NCBI RefSeq assembly: GCF_004664715.2
Contig: NC_051071.1
Location: 30,320,161 to 30,384,160, forward strand
Source of the DNA: Peromyscus leucopus
Taxonomy: Eukaryota; Chordata; Mammalia; Rodentia; Cricetidae
Length of the DNA: 64,000 bases
Reading direction: 5' to 3'
Part shown: piece by piece, positions 23,597 to 33,240 of the stretch
How positions within the stretch are numbered: position 1 is the stretch's first letter
Layout: the number at the start of each line of letters is the position of its first letter
Notes under the pieces: model-generated
Databases searched by the model: none
The model's input: only the letters and a program-made list of their open reading frames with translations
What the model was told of the DNA's origin: nothing
Translations under genes and position numbers: made by a program

Positions 23597-25440
23597 TTAA
23601 CTTTTTTAATGATTATTTGTGGATTTCACATCATGCATCCTGATCCCATTCATCTTCCCATTCCTTTCCATCTGCCCACTATCCTTCCAACCACAACCCC
23701 ACTCTTTAAAAGAAAAGAGAGAAAGAAAAATTTCATTGTGGAAGCTGTAGTGTGACACAGTGAGTCACATAGTATACTGTTTAGTCCAAATATCATTACT
23801 TGCAAGTGTTCATTGCAGTTAGTCACTGGTCTAGTTTGAGGTCTCTGGTTTTTGCTACACCATAGATGCTGGACTCTCAATGGGGCTCTTCTTGGATATC
23901 CTGTTGTTGTCCTATGTCATGGATATCCTGCAACTTTGGGTCTTCGAGGCCAGCCTCTTCACATGCTCCAGCAGATATAGATGGGGTGGATGATGGGATG
24001 GGTCAACTCATAGCCCTGGTTCTGGGTCTGGATGGTAACTGGGTTGGTCAGCCCACCAATTCTCCCTCATCTTCAGCACCACCCCAGATAGCTCACCCTA
24101 TGTACTAAGTAGCAAGGGGCGGGGCCAGTACTGTTACATTCATGTCCTCAGAACTGGCTCACCCACACCTGCACCACCAAAGCTCTACTGTGTTGGGCAG
24201 TCAAGGTTTATGGGCCACTCTGCAGAGTGCCACAGCTGGTGAGAGACAGCACCAGCTCTCTCACTCTTATGACCTCAGGGACAACTTTCCCATCTGCCAC
24301 AAGCCACAAGGTATGTGTGGGTGCCTTCTCTCCCTTGCCCATGCTACCATACGGCAGGTGAGGGGGGCAGATCTCTCATGCTTATGTTCTCAGGGCCAGT
24401 TCACCCATGCCCTCATCGACAGGGTCAGCTCTACTGTGTTGCCCAGGCAAGATGCAGGACCCACTCTCCCAAATGCTGTATCTGATGAAGGCGCAGGGTC
24501 AGCTTTCTCACCTGCCACAGATGGCAAGTGGCAAAGGGGGGAGGGCATCTTTTATTTGTCCTTGTCATCACATAGCAGATGAGAGGTGTGAAGGGGACAC
24601 TCTTCTGCTCTCAGGACCTCAAGGGTAGACTCGTCTGAAACCCACCAACAGAGTGAGGGCTACTATGCTGCCCAGGCAAGGTGCAGGGCCTGCTTTCCTG
24701 AGTGCTGCAGTTGGTGGGGTGTCAGGCCAGTTCACAGGTTCTTATGACCTCAGGGCCAGCTCTCTCACCTACTACAGGTGGTAATGGGTGAGGCAGGAGA
24801 GTGAGGAGGGCACCTCCCCATCACTCTCACCACCATATGGCAGATGAGGGGTGGAGCCAGATCTCTCCAGCCCACTCGTGTTCTCTAGGCTGGCTAACCC
24901 GTGCTCTGTCAGCAGGGTCGACTCTACCGTGCTACCTGGGTGAGGTGCAGAGCCTGCTCTCTTTAGTGTTGCTGTTAATGAGGGGCTGGATCATGCCTGC
25001 CAAAGGTGGCGAGGGACAAGAAGGGGAGAGCATCTTTCCATGCCTATGCTACCTCGTGATAGACGAGGCGGGGCAGGACCAGCTCTCCCACTCTCACACC
25101 CTCAGGGCCAGCTGCCCTCACCCCCGCCAATGGTCAGGTCTGTCACGCTGCCCAGGTGAGGTGCACGGACCTGCTTTCTCTAGTGCTGCACCGGGTGAAG
25201 GGCAGGACCAGTAACCCCTAGTGTTGCAGCCAGCGAGGGGCAGGTCCAATTGTGCAGCCCGGTTCTCTCAGCCCTTGATAGTAACGGGAGCCACAGAAAT
25301 CATCACAGACCACGGCTACAGCAGGCCCATGGCTGCAGACATGGCTCTTGGCAGCAGCTCAGGCTCATATATCACTGTAGCAAGCAGGCCACCGACCTCA
25401 GCCCACTCCTCACTGCCAATACTGTCAATGTTGGTTATGG
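23597..25440 (-). repeat. GC-rich rodent repeat block with ~240-bp internal period
   Basis: The left end is T-rich ('acttttttaatgattattt'), like an antisense 3' tail. From about 24,120 the text becomes GC-rich and repeats a unit. The phrase 'ctctactgtgttg' or a variant recurs at about 24,191, 24,429, 24,660, 24,920 and 25,139. Each time it is followed by 'gcccaggcaaggtgcaggRcc' or a variant, 'gtgctgcagctggtgagg' and 'ctcagggccagctctc'. Frames of 91-146 codons (24,142-24,582; 24,801-25,214) are products of this composition. I have the impression of a rodent repeat seen elsewhere, but I cannot name it. It splits the L1 ORF2. Confidence 0.6.
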
Positions 25441-25572
25441 GCTTTACTGTAAATTGCCGACTTTATTTTCTTGAAGTATGTCCCTTGTATCCCTAATCTC
25501 TACAGAAATTTTATCATGATGGGGTGTTGGATTTTTTTCAAAGGGCTTTTCTGCATTAATGAGATGATCAGC
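25441..25572 (-). mobile_element. L1 ORF2 fragment (RT region), minus strand
   Basis: The minus strand encodes DHLINAEKPFEKNPTPHH, a decayed form of the L1 reverse transcriptase segment normally reading SIDAEKAFDKIQHPF. It stops exactly where the following plus-strand L1 segment begins. Confidence 0.85.
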
Positions 25573-26375
25573 TCTAGAACAAAAAGAAGAAATAACACTC
25601 AAAAGGAGTATATGGCAAGAAATAATCCAATTCAGGGCAGAAATCAATAAACTAGAAACAAACAAAAAACAATACAAGAATCAGTGATACAGAGTTAGTT
25701 TAGAAAATCTTTTAGAAAATTAATAAGATTGGCAAACCCTTAGCCAAATGAACTACAAGGCAGAGAGAGAAGATCCAAATACACAAAACTAGAGATGAAA
25801 TAGAGAACATAGCACCAAACAGAGAAATCCAGAGAATCATAAGGACATACTTAAAAACCTGTACTCTACCAAACTGGAAAATCTGAAAAAAAAAAATACA
25901 TCATTTTCTCAATACATATCATTTACCAAAGTTAAATCAAGATCAGATAAGCAATTTAAACAGACCTACAATCCCTAGTGAAATAGAAGCAGCCATTAAG
26001 TCTTCCAACCAAACAAAGCCCAGTACCAGATGATTTTGTACAGAATTCTACCAGACTTTCAAAGACAAGTTAGGGCCAATACTCCTTAAATTATTCCACA
26101 AAATAGAAAGAGAAGAAACATTGCCCAGTTTGTTTTATAAGGCCACAGTTACTTGGACCCAACAAAGAGAATTATAGACCAATTTCCGTTATGAACAGAG
26201 ATGCTAAAATTCTCAATAAAATACTTGCAACTGAATCCAAGAACACATCAAAAAGATCATCCATGATGATGTAATAGTCTTCATTCCAGAGATACAAGAA
26301 TGATTCAGCATATGTAAATCAATAAATGTAATCCACCATATAAACAGACTGAAAGACAAAAGTCAAAATTCTAAT
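25573..26375 (+). mobile_element. Inverted 5' segment of L1 ORF2 (endonuclease end to RT)
   Basis: Plus-strand L1 text runs from 'caaaaagaagaaataacac' to 'aacagactgaaagacaaaag', encoding a decayed INRLKDK-like end. This is the ORF2 portion directly upstream of the minus-strand fragment at 25,441-25,572. The two pieces are contiguous in the L1 but opposite in orientation, the classic 5' inversion left by twin priming. Frameshifts are frequent, so the event is not recent. Confidence 0.85.
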
Positions 26376-26744
26376 TAGCAACGTTGGTGTCATCAAAATT
26401 ATTTATCTGTTAAGAATCATATGACCATTAAATAGTAAAAATAATCTAATTCTGGTATCCTCTTTGTTATTAAAGTGATCCTTGAAAGTCACCTCTCTGA
26501 ACATGTTATATCTCAGTTATAAGATCACTCAGATTGTTCTGTTAAGCTACAGTGACAAATATCCCCCCAATTTCCAAGTCCTGAAATGACGAAGATTATT
26601 TTTAACCACACTAATTTCAGCAATCAGGCTCTTGTCATGTCACCAGGAGCCAGGCTAATGGAACAGATTCTTTCTGCATTTCTGGAGCCAGGAGATTTGG
26701 AGGGCCTCTCAGTAACACAGCACATCATGTCCTGCCCCAGAGAT

Positions 26745-26747
<3 letters not shown>
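26376..26747. other. Unique sequence, nothing recognised
   Basis: No family identified. 'aattctaattag' just right of the inverted L1 segment faintly resembles 'aattatgattaag' at about 19,665, which could be a worn target-site duplication. Confidence 0.35.
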
Positions 26748-26778
<31 letters not shown>

Positions 26779-26926
26779 GTTTTTCAAAACAGGGTTTCTC
26801 TGTGTAGTTTTGGTGCCTATCCTGGATCTCACTCTGTAGACCAGGCTGGCCTTGAACTCACAGAGATCCACCTGTCTCTGCCTCCCAAGTGCTGGGCTTA
26901 AAGGCATGTGCCACCATGACCCGGCC
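26748..26926 (-). mobile_element. B1 SINE, antisense
   Basis: A run of about 31 T is followed by 'aaaacagggtttctctgtgt', 'gaccaggctggccttgaact', 'cacagagatccacctgtctc' and 'cccaagtgctgggcttaaag'. The order is the reverse complement of B1. The long uninterrupted tail and low divergence suggest a fairly young insert. Frames of 73 and 120 codons across the tail are artefacts. Confidence 0.95.
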
Positions 26927-28313
26927 AACATAGACTGTTTTTTATGGTTCATGCAAGAATTGTCAGAAAACCACATCAAGCAATAATGATAAAGAGCAAA
27001 TATTGGAAGAGGAAAATACAGAAAATATTTGAATTCTATTGGATAGGAGTGATGATAAAATGGAATCATACAACATGATGACAGCATACCTGAAAACCTT
27101 GTTTAAATACTGTGAGATCTTGACAATGTGTGGGGCACATGTGACTTATTCTGTGCTCAGTCTCTAACTCAGCGCCTACAAGGCAAATATTAATGAATGC
27201 TGTTGACTGGAATTCACTATTTACTGTGCAGATGACAGTCTTTTCCCTCAAACAGCTAGTGGGGGAAGAATGTAAACACAAAAAATTTCAGCCTAGCCCT
27301 ACTCCCATGCCTATATCTAGCCAATATCATCAGTATTTTTCCCCAGTTTGGAGCTGTTATATTTTCTCAAACAAGTAGCACATGAACAAATTTTCATCTT
27401 GATAATTACTTTCTTCTGCCCTGTAATCTTTACTAGCATTTAATAGAAGAACATTGGCATATGTAACAGTAATATCAGCTCTTCAAAACATTAATAATCT
27501 TAAAGCACAAATAGAAACACCTAAATTCATATGGCCATTCTTTTTCTCTGGGGAGGCTTGCATTTCTCTTTCTCTCCCTACCCCTCCCCACCATGTGTAT
27601 GTGTGAATAAAGGATTGTATGTATTTCTTTTTACTAGTTTTATATTAGAAATCAACAATTAATTTGCTCTTTGGCAAAGATTTTGATGCATAAATTCAAG
27701 AAACAAGTTAAAGAAACAACATTATTATCCACCTAAAATATGCCAAACTATATGGCAGATATAAGGATACAGATATTTCTTGTATAGTAGAAGTCTCCTG
27801 AAATGTAACCAATATCCATATAGTGATCATCAGTATTTATGAATGTTCCTATGTCCTAGAAAACAGTCATGCAGCCTTTGGTGAACTTATATCCTAAAGG
27901 AAGAGGAAGAGGTAGGCAGTACATATTGTAAAAATATACATGCCAGTTTTCTATCTGTTCCTGTTGAGTCCTACTGCTGTGAAGAAGATACAGTGTAGTA
28001 GGGAATGAGCCTCTAGGGAAGGGAAAGTTGGTATAGTAATAGTCAAGAAGCCTATCCAATAAGTAACTTCCTGGTAAGAAGAGATTGCCATGGAAAAAGT
28101 TAAGAAATCAAGCAGAGGGACCAGAAAGTACAGATAAAAACAGGAATGAAAAGTCTCTATTTAAAAATTCATTCTGACACTATCCTAGTCTACAAAGGAG
28201 ATATCCAGAAGCAGGAAATTTAGAAGCAAGTATCAATAGAGCTTTGGTCATGCTAAATTTAAGTGGCTATTAAGGTTCTAGATAGAGAGGCTTGGAGAGA
28301 GGGATCAGCAATT
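26927..28313. other. Unique sequence, no gene seen
   Basis: No repeat or coding signal identified in about 1.4 kb. Confidence 0.4.
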
Positions 28314-28332
28314 AAGAACTTGTAGTTTTCTT

Positions 28333-29295
28333 TATTTGTTTCATTGCTTTTTCATGATTTTCTTTCAGTACTCACATCACCAGTGAGGCTACCTGGAAAA
28401 CAGGACCCCAAGAAAGACAAGAGGATCGCCCAATGATGGAGAAATGGATGAGATCTACATGAACAACCTGGACATGAGTGGAAGCAATGAAGAGTGAGGG
28501 TCGAGGGAAAGAGAGTGGGAGATCCCAGCTGGATCAAGAACAGAGAGGGAGAACAAGGAATAGGAGACTATGGTAAATGAAGACCACATGAGAAAAGGAA
28601 GAAACAAAGTACTAAAGAGGCCCACAGAAATCCACAAAGATACCCCCACAAAAGACTGCTGGCAATGGCCGAGAGACAGCCGGGACTGACCTACTCTGGT
28701 GATGGGATGGCCAAACACAATAATAGTTGGGCCAGAAACCCCATCCAAGGACTGAGGAATCTGGATGCAGACATCCACGGCTGGGCCCCGGGTGGAGCAC
28801 CGGGAGTCTAATTAGCGAGAAAGAGGAGGGTTTATATGAGCGAGAATTGTTGAAACCAAGGTTGGATAAAGCACAGGAACAAATAGCCAAACAAATGGAA
28901 ACACATGAACAATGAACCAAAGGCTGAGGGGCCCCCAACTGGATCAGGCCCTCTGAATAGGTGAGACAGTTGATTGGCTTGATCTGTTTGGGAGGTATCT
29001 AGGCAGTGGTACCAGGTCCTGTGCTCAGTGCATGAGTTAGCTGTTTGAAACCTGGGACTTATGCAGGGACGCTTGGCTCAATCTGAGGGGAGGGGACTGG
29101 ACCTGCCTGGACTGAGTCTATCAGGTCGATCTCAGTCCTCGGGGAAGGCCTTGCTCTGGAGGAGGTAAGAATGGGGAATGTGCTGGGGGGAAGGGGAGGG
29201 AGGCAGGAAGGGGGAGAACACGGGAATCTGTGGCTGTTATGTAGAACTGAATAGTATTGTAACATAAAAATAAAATAAAATAATAATAATAATAA
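28333..29295 (+). mobile_element. Young rodent L1 LINE insertion, 3' UTR only (copy 2)
   Basis: From 28,369 the sequence matches the L1 3' UTR of copy 1 (from 9420) almost base for base. This includes the G-rich tract at about 29,170-29,225 and ends in an AATA-rich tail. A perfect 19-bp duplication 'aagaacttgtagttttctt' flanks it at 28,314-28,332 and 29,296-29,314. The first 36 bp (28,333-28,368) are not in copy 1 and end 'ttttctttcag'. With a perfect duplication and little divergence this is probably one of the youngest inserts in the window. Confidence 0.95.
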
Positions 29296-29552
29296 AAGAA
29301 CTTGTAGTTTTCTTATAGAGGACCTCAGTTCTGTTCCCAACACCCATATCAAATAGTGCAAAATTGCCAACAACTCCAGATCCAGTGAATATGACATGCC
29401 TTTGACTTCTTTGGGCACATTCACATACAGACACACACATGTGCACACAAATATTAATAATATTTTTAATTCAGGCATAATCATCAAATAGTGGTTGTAT
29501 GTCAAACCCCTAGTCTAAAGGAGAATTCAGACTAGAGATACAAAGCTGAGAG

Positions 29553-29896
29553 TGTTGCTGGAGGGCTTCTCTCCAGGTTCCCCAAGCCCTGCAGTCTCAC
29601 AATCCACTTATAAAATAATCACTCAGACGCTTATATCACTTATAAACTGTATGGCCGTGGCAGGCTTCTTGTTAACTGTTCTTATATCTTAAATTAACCC
29701 ATTTCTATGAATCTATACCTTGCCACGTGGCTGGTGGCTTACTGGCGTCTTCACATGCTGCTTCTCCTGGCGGTGGCTGCAGTGTCTCTCCCTCAGCCTT
29801 CCGCTTCCCAGAATTCTCCTCTCTCCTTGTCCCACCTACTTCCTGCCTAGTCACTGGCCATCAGTGTTTTATTTATATAGAATAATATCCACAGCA
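29553..29896 (-). repeat. 3' LTR of the mys-like element
   Basis: Starts 'tgttgctggagggcttctct' and ends 'aatatccacagca' on the plus strand. Differences from the other LTR are t/a at the fourth base, cagtctcac/cagtcccac, ccacgtgg/ccacatgg and gaataat/gaacaat. In sense orientation it carries 'tatataaataaaac' close to its start. The 66-codon plus-strand frame inside is antisense and not a gene. Confidence 0.93.
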
Positions 29897-29918
29897 CTTC
29901 CCCTTTTTTCTTTTTTTT
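29897..29918 (-). promoter_or_regulatory. Polypurine tract of the mys-like element
   Basis: On the minus strand the bases just before the 3' LTR are almost all purine and end 'aaaaaaggggaag'. This is the expected plus-strand DNA primer for LTR retroelements. Confidence 0.8.
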
Positions 29919-31262
29919 AAAAAAGGAAGGTTTTAACTTTAACATGGTAAAATTATATATAACAAAACAATTACCGAGCAAGAATTATAGTTACAATATT
30001 AAAGAAGATGTCCTATCTATCTTATATTTGTGAGTTTTAGGTTTTATATCTAACTTATCTTTTATCATAACTGAGGAAATTACAACTATCTAGTTTTTAA
30101 CCACATCAAAGACCTGAGAAGGAACATAATGGTACCTGAGAAATGGTAGATGGATGCAAGCAACTTTCGGGAATCTTGCAAAAGTAGACCAAGACAGCTG
30201 GCAGCCTGGACAGTCACCTAATGTTTCTCAGCATTGTTGGTGCATTCAAATTGGCTACAGGCCTAGAGTATCTGACAGACCATTTTCAGAAGCAGGAATT
30301 CTGAGAGACCATCTTACCCTGTCTTGGCAGAGTACAGTGGTCGCTTTCCTTGTATCCCGCTTGTCCAGAAAGGACAGCATTGCATTTGTACTGTCAGCCA
30401 TCAAGGCAAGGGCAGTTCTTTGCCCAGTAGGCCATTTTGTGCCAAAAAGACAAACTTCCAAATGGAAATGTCTTAGAAGCCCAACATTCTCTCGGGATCA
30501 ATTGGTGCAGCCAGGAGCAATTGTGTCTCACATCAACAGAATTTTAAGTTATTTAAATGCCATATTCTCTAGGTCTATGAAGTGTTTGAAGATTACCTAT
30601 CTATCTGAAATATATCTATGTATACCTAGAAGACTTAACTAACATGGCTACAAATATGATTATCATAGATGACTGATTATTAATCTATTTTTTAATTATC
30701 CATTACAATTTTAAATGAGTTACATAAACATAATACCTCAAACAAGAATAGAAATACATATATACAATATAACAAAATTAACTTCAAGTTTGTATCAATA
30801 AACTAAAATCTATACCAATGTAAAACATTTTAAACAAGTTGTTCTTTAAAAGTAGGTTGATTAATCTATCCTTTTATCTTATTATCTCTATATCCTATAT
30901 ATCTATATCAAATCCCCTTTTCTTTTTTAGAAAGAGATCACATTTATAATCAACCTGTTTTAAATAAAAATATTGGTTTTTCTCTGTCCCATACCAGAGG
31001 GCTCTTCTGATTTGGGACACAAGAATCTCTTAACCATTTTTTTTTAAAGCAATATGTCTGGGTTTAGAGGGGGAGTGAGCCAATTCCACCTCTAAAGCCA
31101 GCTTGGTATATTTGGGAATTTGGGCGTAGCATCTCTTACTACTTCCTGCTGGAGGGGGGCGCTGTATCTTATGGGGACGCAAAGAAAATTTTAGGCCTAT
31201 GGGGTAGTCCGTGAGGCTGTATTGTGTGAATCAGTTGCCTTGAAACCACTCTGGATGTTGGA
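29919..31262. other. Internal region of mys-like element, no recognisable gene
   Basis: AT-rich sequence. A 162-codon plus-strand frame (30,154-30,642) runs antisense to the element, and a shorter minus-strand frame lies beneath it (30,255-30,461). Neither shows gag, protease, RT or env motifs that I recognise. No second polypurine tract or splice signal stands out. Confidence 0.5.
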
Positions 31263-31541
31263 TCATCTGGGCCATGGTGTCATAGGAGACCTTTCAGGGG
31301 GTCTTGGCTGGTGAAACCTGATGTATCTTAATCTGGAACAAATCCACAGCCTCTGGCTTTCTGTGGAAACAAAAGCAGAACCTCTTTTCCAAAGTAACAT
31401 ATCCTTATATCCAAATTTTGAAGTCAAGGTACCTTTAAAATATACATTTTGGCATAACTCAACAGCTTTTGTAATCAAATGTTTTTCTTCAGTTACGAAT
31501 ATCAAAGACAACATAATCCAGAATTTATGTGTGATAGCCAT
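31263..31541 (-). pseudogene. Possible retroviral integrase C-terminal remnant
   Basis: A 92-codon minus-strand frame contains WKRGSAFVSTESQRLW and later IRFHQPRPPE. The spacing (W-x-R/G-x2-A-x-VST ... LW ... R ... I-R) resembles the end of the betaretrovirus/ERVK integrase C-terminal domain, where a tryptophan-rich beta-barrel is followed by a basic stretch. It lacks the HHCC and DDE catalytic parts, so it could not act as integrase. The similarity is from memory and short. It may instead be chance. Confidence 0.35.
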
Positions 31542-31781
31542 CTTTACGTAGCTTATTTATCTTAATTTATCTTTTTTTGTCTCTTTTAAGCCTACATATT
31601 GTGAATCTATTGCTTTAAACTGTAGTATTTTAAGACTGAAACGGCGCTGTGGCTGCTGGCTCCGCCCATTTCAGCTTCCCAACACGGCGGCTGTACGTTT
31701 TCTGCCAGTTCTGTGAGTCATTAAGTCTCAGAAATAGTGGGTCTAAGCTTTTATCAAAGCAGCGTGTAGCCCAGAAACCTC

Positions 31782-31802
31782 TTTTTTTTTTTTTTTTTTT
31801 TA
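31782..31802. repeat. Poly-T run (poly-A in element sense)
   Basis: About 21 T lie inside the mys-like element, some 240 bp from its primer-binding site. This is an internal A-run of the element, not a LINE tail. Confidence 0.9.
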
Positions 31803-32026
31803 ATACTAGTAAAGACTAAATCTACCACACAGCTTAATGTGCCGCTGGCAGACGCCTCATTTCCACCATACTGCCGGTCAAATGCACACGCCAGGAACCC
31901 GCCAGTGTTCAAACCTGCGTTTTGTGGTGTCTAGCTGTCCGTATGAGACAAGAAGCAGGAACCTGTTTTTGGCTCTGTTTAGAATTGGTTATTAAATATT
32001 CTCAGGTTTAAGGTGGAAATTCGAGC

Positions 32027-32040
32027 CGTTGGGCGCCATT
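32027..32040 (-). promoter_or_regulatory. tRNA-Lys1,2-type primer-binding site
   Basis: On the minus strand the 5' LTR is followed by two A and then 'tggcgcccaacg', a 12-base match to the tRNA-Lys1,2 3' end. The next bases ('gctcgaa') depart from the usual continuation. This places the element with class II/ERVK retroelements and fixes its orientation as minus. Confidence 0.75.
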
Positions 32041-32384
32041 TGTAGCTGGAGGGCTTCTCTCCAGGTTCCCCAAGCCCTGCAGTCCCACAATCCACTTATA
32101 AAATAATCACTCAGACGCTTATATCACTTATAAACTGTATGGCCGTGGCAGGCTTCTTGTTAACTGTTCTTATATCTTAAATTAACCCATTTCTATGAAT
32201 CTATACCTTGCCACATGGCTGGTGGCTTACTGGCGTCTTCACATGCTGCTTCTCCTGGCGGTGGCTGCAGTGTCTCTCCCTCAGCCTTCCGCTTCCCAGA
32301 ATTCTCCTCTCTCCTTGTCCCACCTACTTCCTGCCTAGTCACTGGCCATCAGTGTTTTATTTATATAGAACAATATCCACAGCA
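32041..32384 (-). repeat. 5' LTR of the mys-like element
   Basis: Starts 'tgtagctggagggcttctct' and ends 'caatatccacagca' on the plus strand. It is 98.8% identical (340/344) to the left LTR. It is followed directly by the 'gagag' duplication. Confidence 0.93.
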
Positions 32385-32389
32385 GAGAG

Positions 32390-33049
32390 TCATTTACAAA
32401 CCAAGTCAGAATGAAATGTCTTTTTCAGGGACCCTTGAGTGGCCTCCTTGGAGTACATGCTGGCCAAGTGTTTCATGAGTCTGACCGTGAAAGAGATGTT
32501 GCAGTTAATTCTCTTGGACATGTCACTGCCAAGTTAGATGTTCCACTGTTCCAAATAGTAAACTCCGAACCTGTGAGGAGAAATGTGAAAGGTGGTGTGG
32601 ATTATCCTACCATGGAGATGTGTGAATTTCTAAAAGGCAAAAATTCAATTAACTGAAGGTGAAGTCCTATTAGGATAAGTTATATTCTGTTTTAATCACA
32701 ATCAACATTTGAACATAAGTGGCTTAAAGAAACGGCCAGTGTGTTGTACATTGAGGGTCAGCAGAGAGCTCAGCTCACTGGAGTCATCTGGAGATCGAGC
32801 TAACCGATCAGCCACCATCTCAAAAGTGAAGGGTTTATGGGGGTCTTCTACAGCAAGTGAGTATTCCATCCCTTCTCCCTCTGGCAACCCATAAGGTCGT
32901 CCCAAGTCACATGGGATTAAGGAGAATAATCCTATCATGCCCATTCCCATGCATTTCTGCCTCTTGCCCTTGTGTTTTTTTTTTTTTTTTTTTTTTTACA
33001 ATATTCAGTATTCAGGATGGAGAAAACAGGGATAAATAATTCTTGTTAA
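32390..33049. other. Unassigned sequence with an exon-like minus-strand frame
   Basis: The minus-strand frame 32,702-32,950 (82 codons) has balanced amino-acid content and three Arg codons with CpG, unlike the decayed surroundings. It includes GLPEGEGMEYSLAVEDPHK and ends in a stop shortly after. The plus strand is also open over most of it (32,709-32,894), which weakens the case. A run of 23 T at 32,975-32,997 follows. It could be a conserved exon, a processed pseudogene fragment or an old repeat. I recognise no family. Confidence 0.2.
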
Positions 33050-33240
33050 ATAATTCATCACACTCAGCAACAACCCTACCAATGAGCTTCTACCCTTCCA
33101 TTTTGTACATGCAGAAATGGAAAGCACAGAGACAATCAGGGGCCATGGCAAAGGTCCCACAATGTGTAGACACAAGAGCCAAGATGTCAGGCCAGGCATG
33201 ACTTCAAAGCCATTCTTATTCTTTCCACAACCACCACACT
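33050..33240 (+). mobile_element. MIR SINE
   Basis: 'catcacactcagcaacaacc', 'attttgtacatgcagaaat', 'gaaagcacagagacaatcag' and 'ggcaaaggtcccacaatgtg' are in MIR order. Confidence 0.7.

Larger units (their letters stand above)
29553..32384 (-). mobile_element. mys-like non-autonomous LTR retroelement, structurally complete
   Basis: Two direct 344-bp LTRs enclose about 2.14 kb on the minus strand. They begin TG and end CA. A primer-binding site next to the right-hand (5') LTR matches the 3' end of tRNA-Lys1,2. A polypurine tract adjoins the left-hand (3') LTR. 'gagag' flanks the whole at 29,548-29,552 and 32,385-32,389 (6 bp, 'gagagt', if the boundary shifts by one). From memory, mys elements of Peromyscus are about 2.8 kb with LTRs near 343 bp, a close match. 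No gag, protease or reverse transcriptase frame is visible, so it must depend on proteins from another class II (ERVK-like) retrovirus-related element. The LTRs differ at 4 of 344 positions, so the insertion is recent. Confidence 0.85.

Noticed and set aside
24142..24582. 146-codon plus-strand frame and its neighbours as genes
   Set aside because: They lie in a GC-rich repetitive block where stop codons are rare. Frames in other phases overlap and no domain is seen.
30154..30642. 162-codon plus-strand frame as a gene (longest frame in the window)
   Set aside because: It runs antisense inside the mys-like element and shows no retroviral or host domain that I recognise.
31782..31802. Poly-T run as a LINE or SINE tail
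   Set aside because: No SINE or LINE body adjoins it. It is an internal A-run of the mys-like element.
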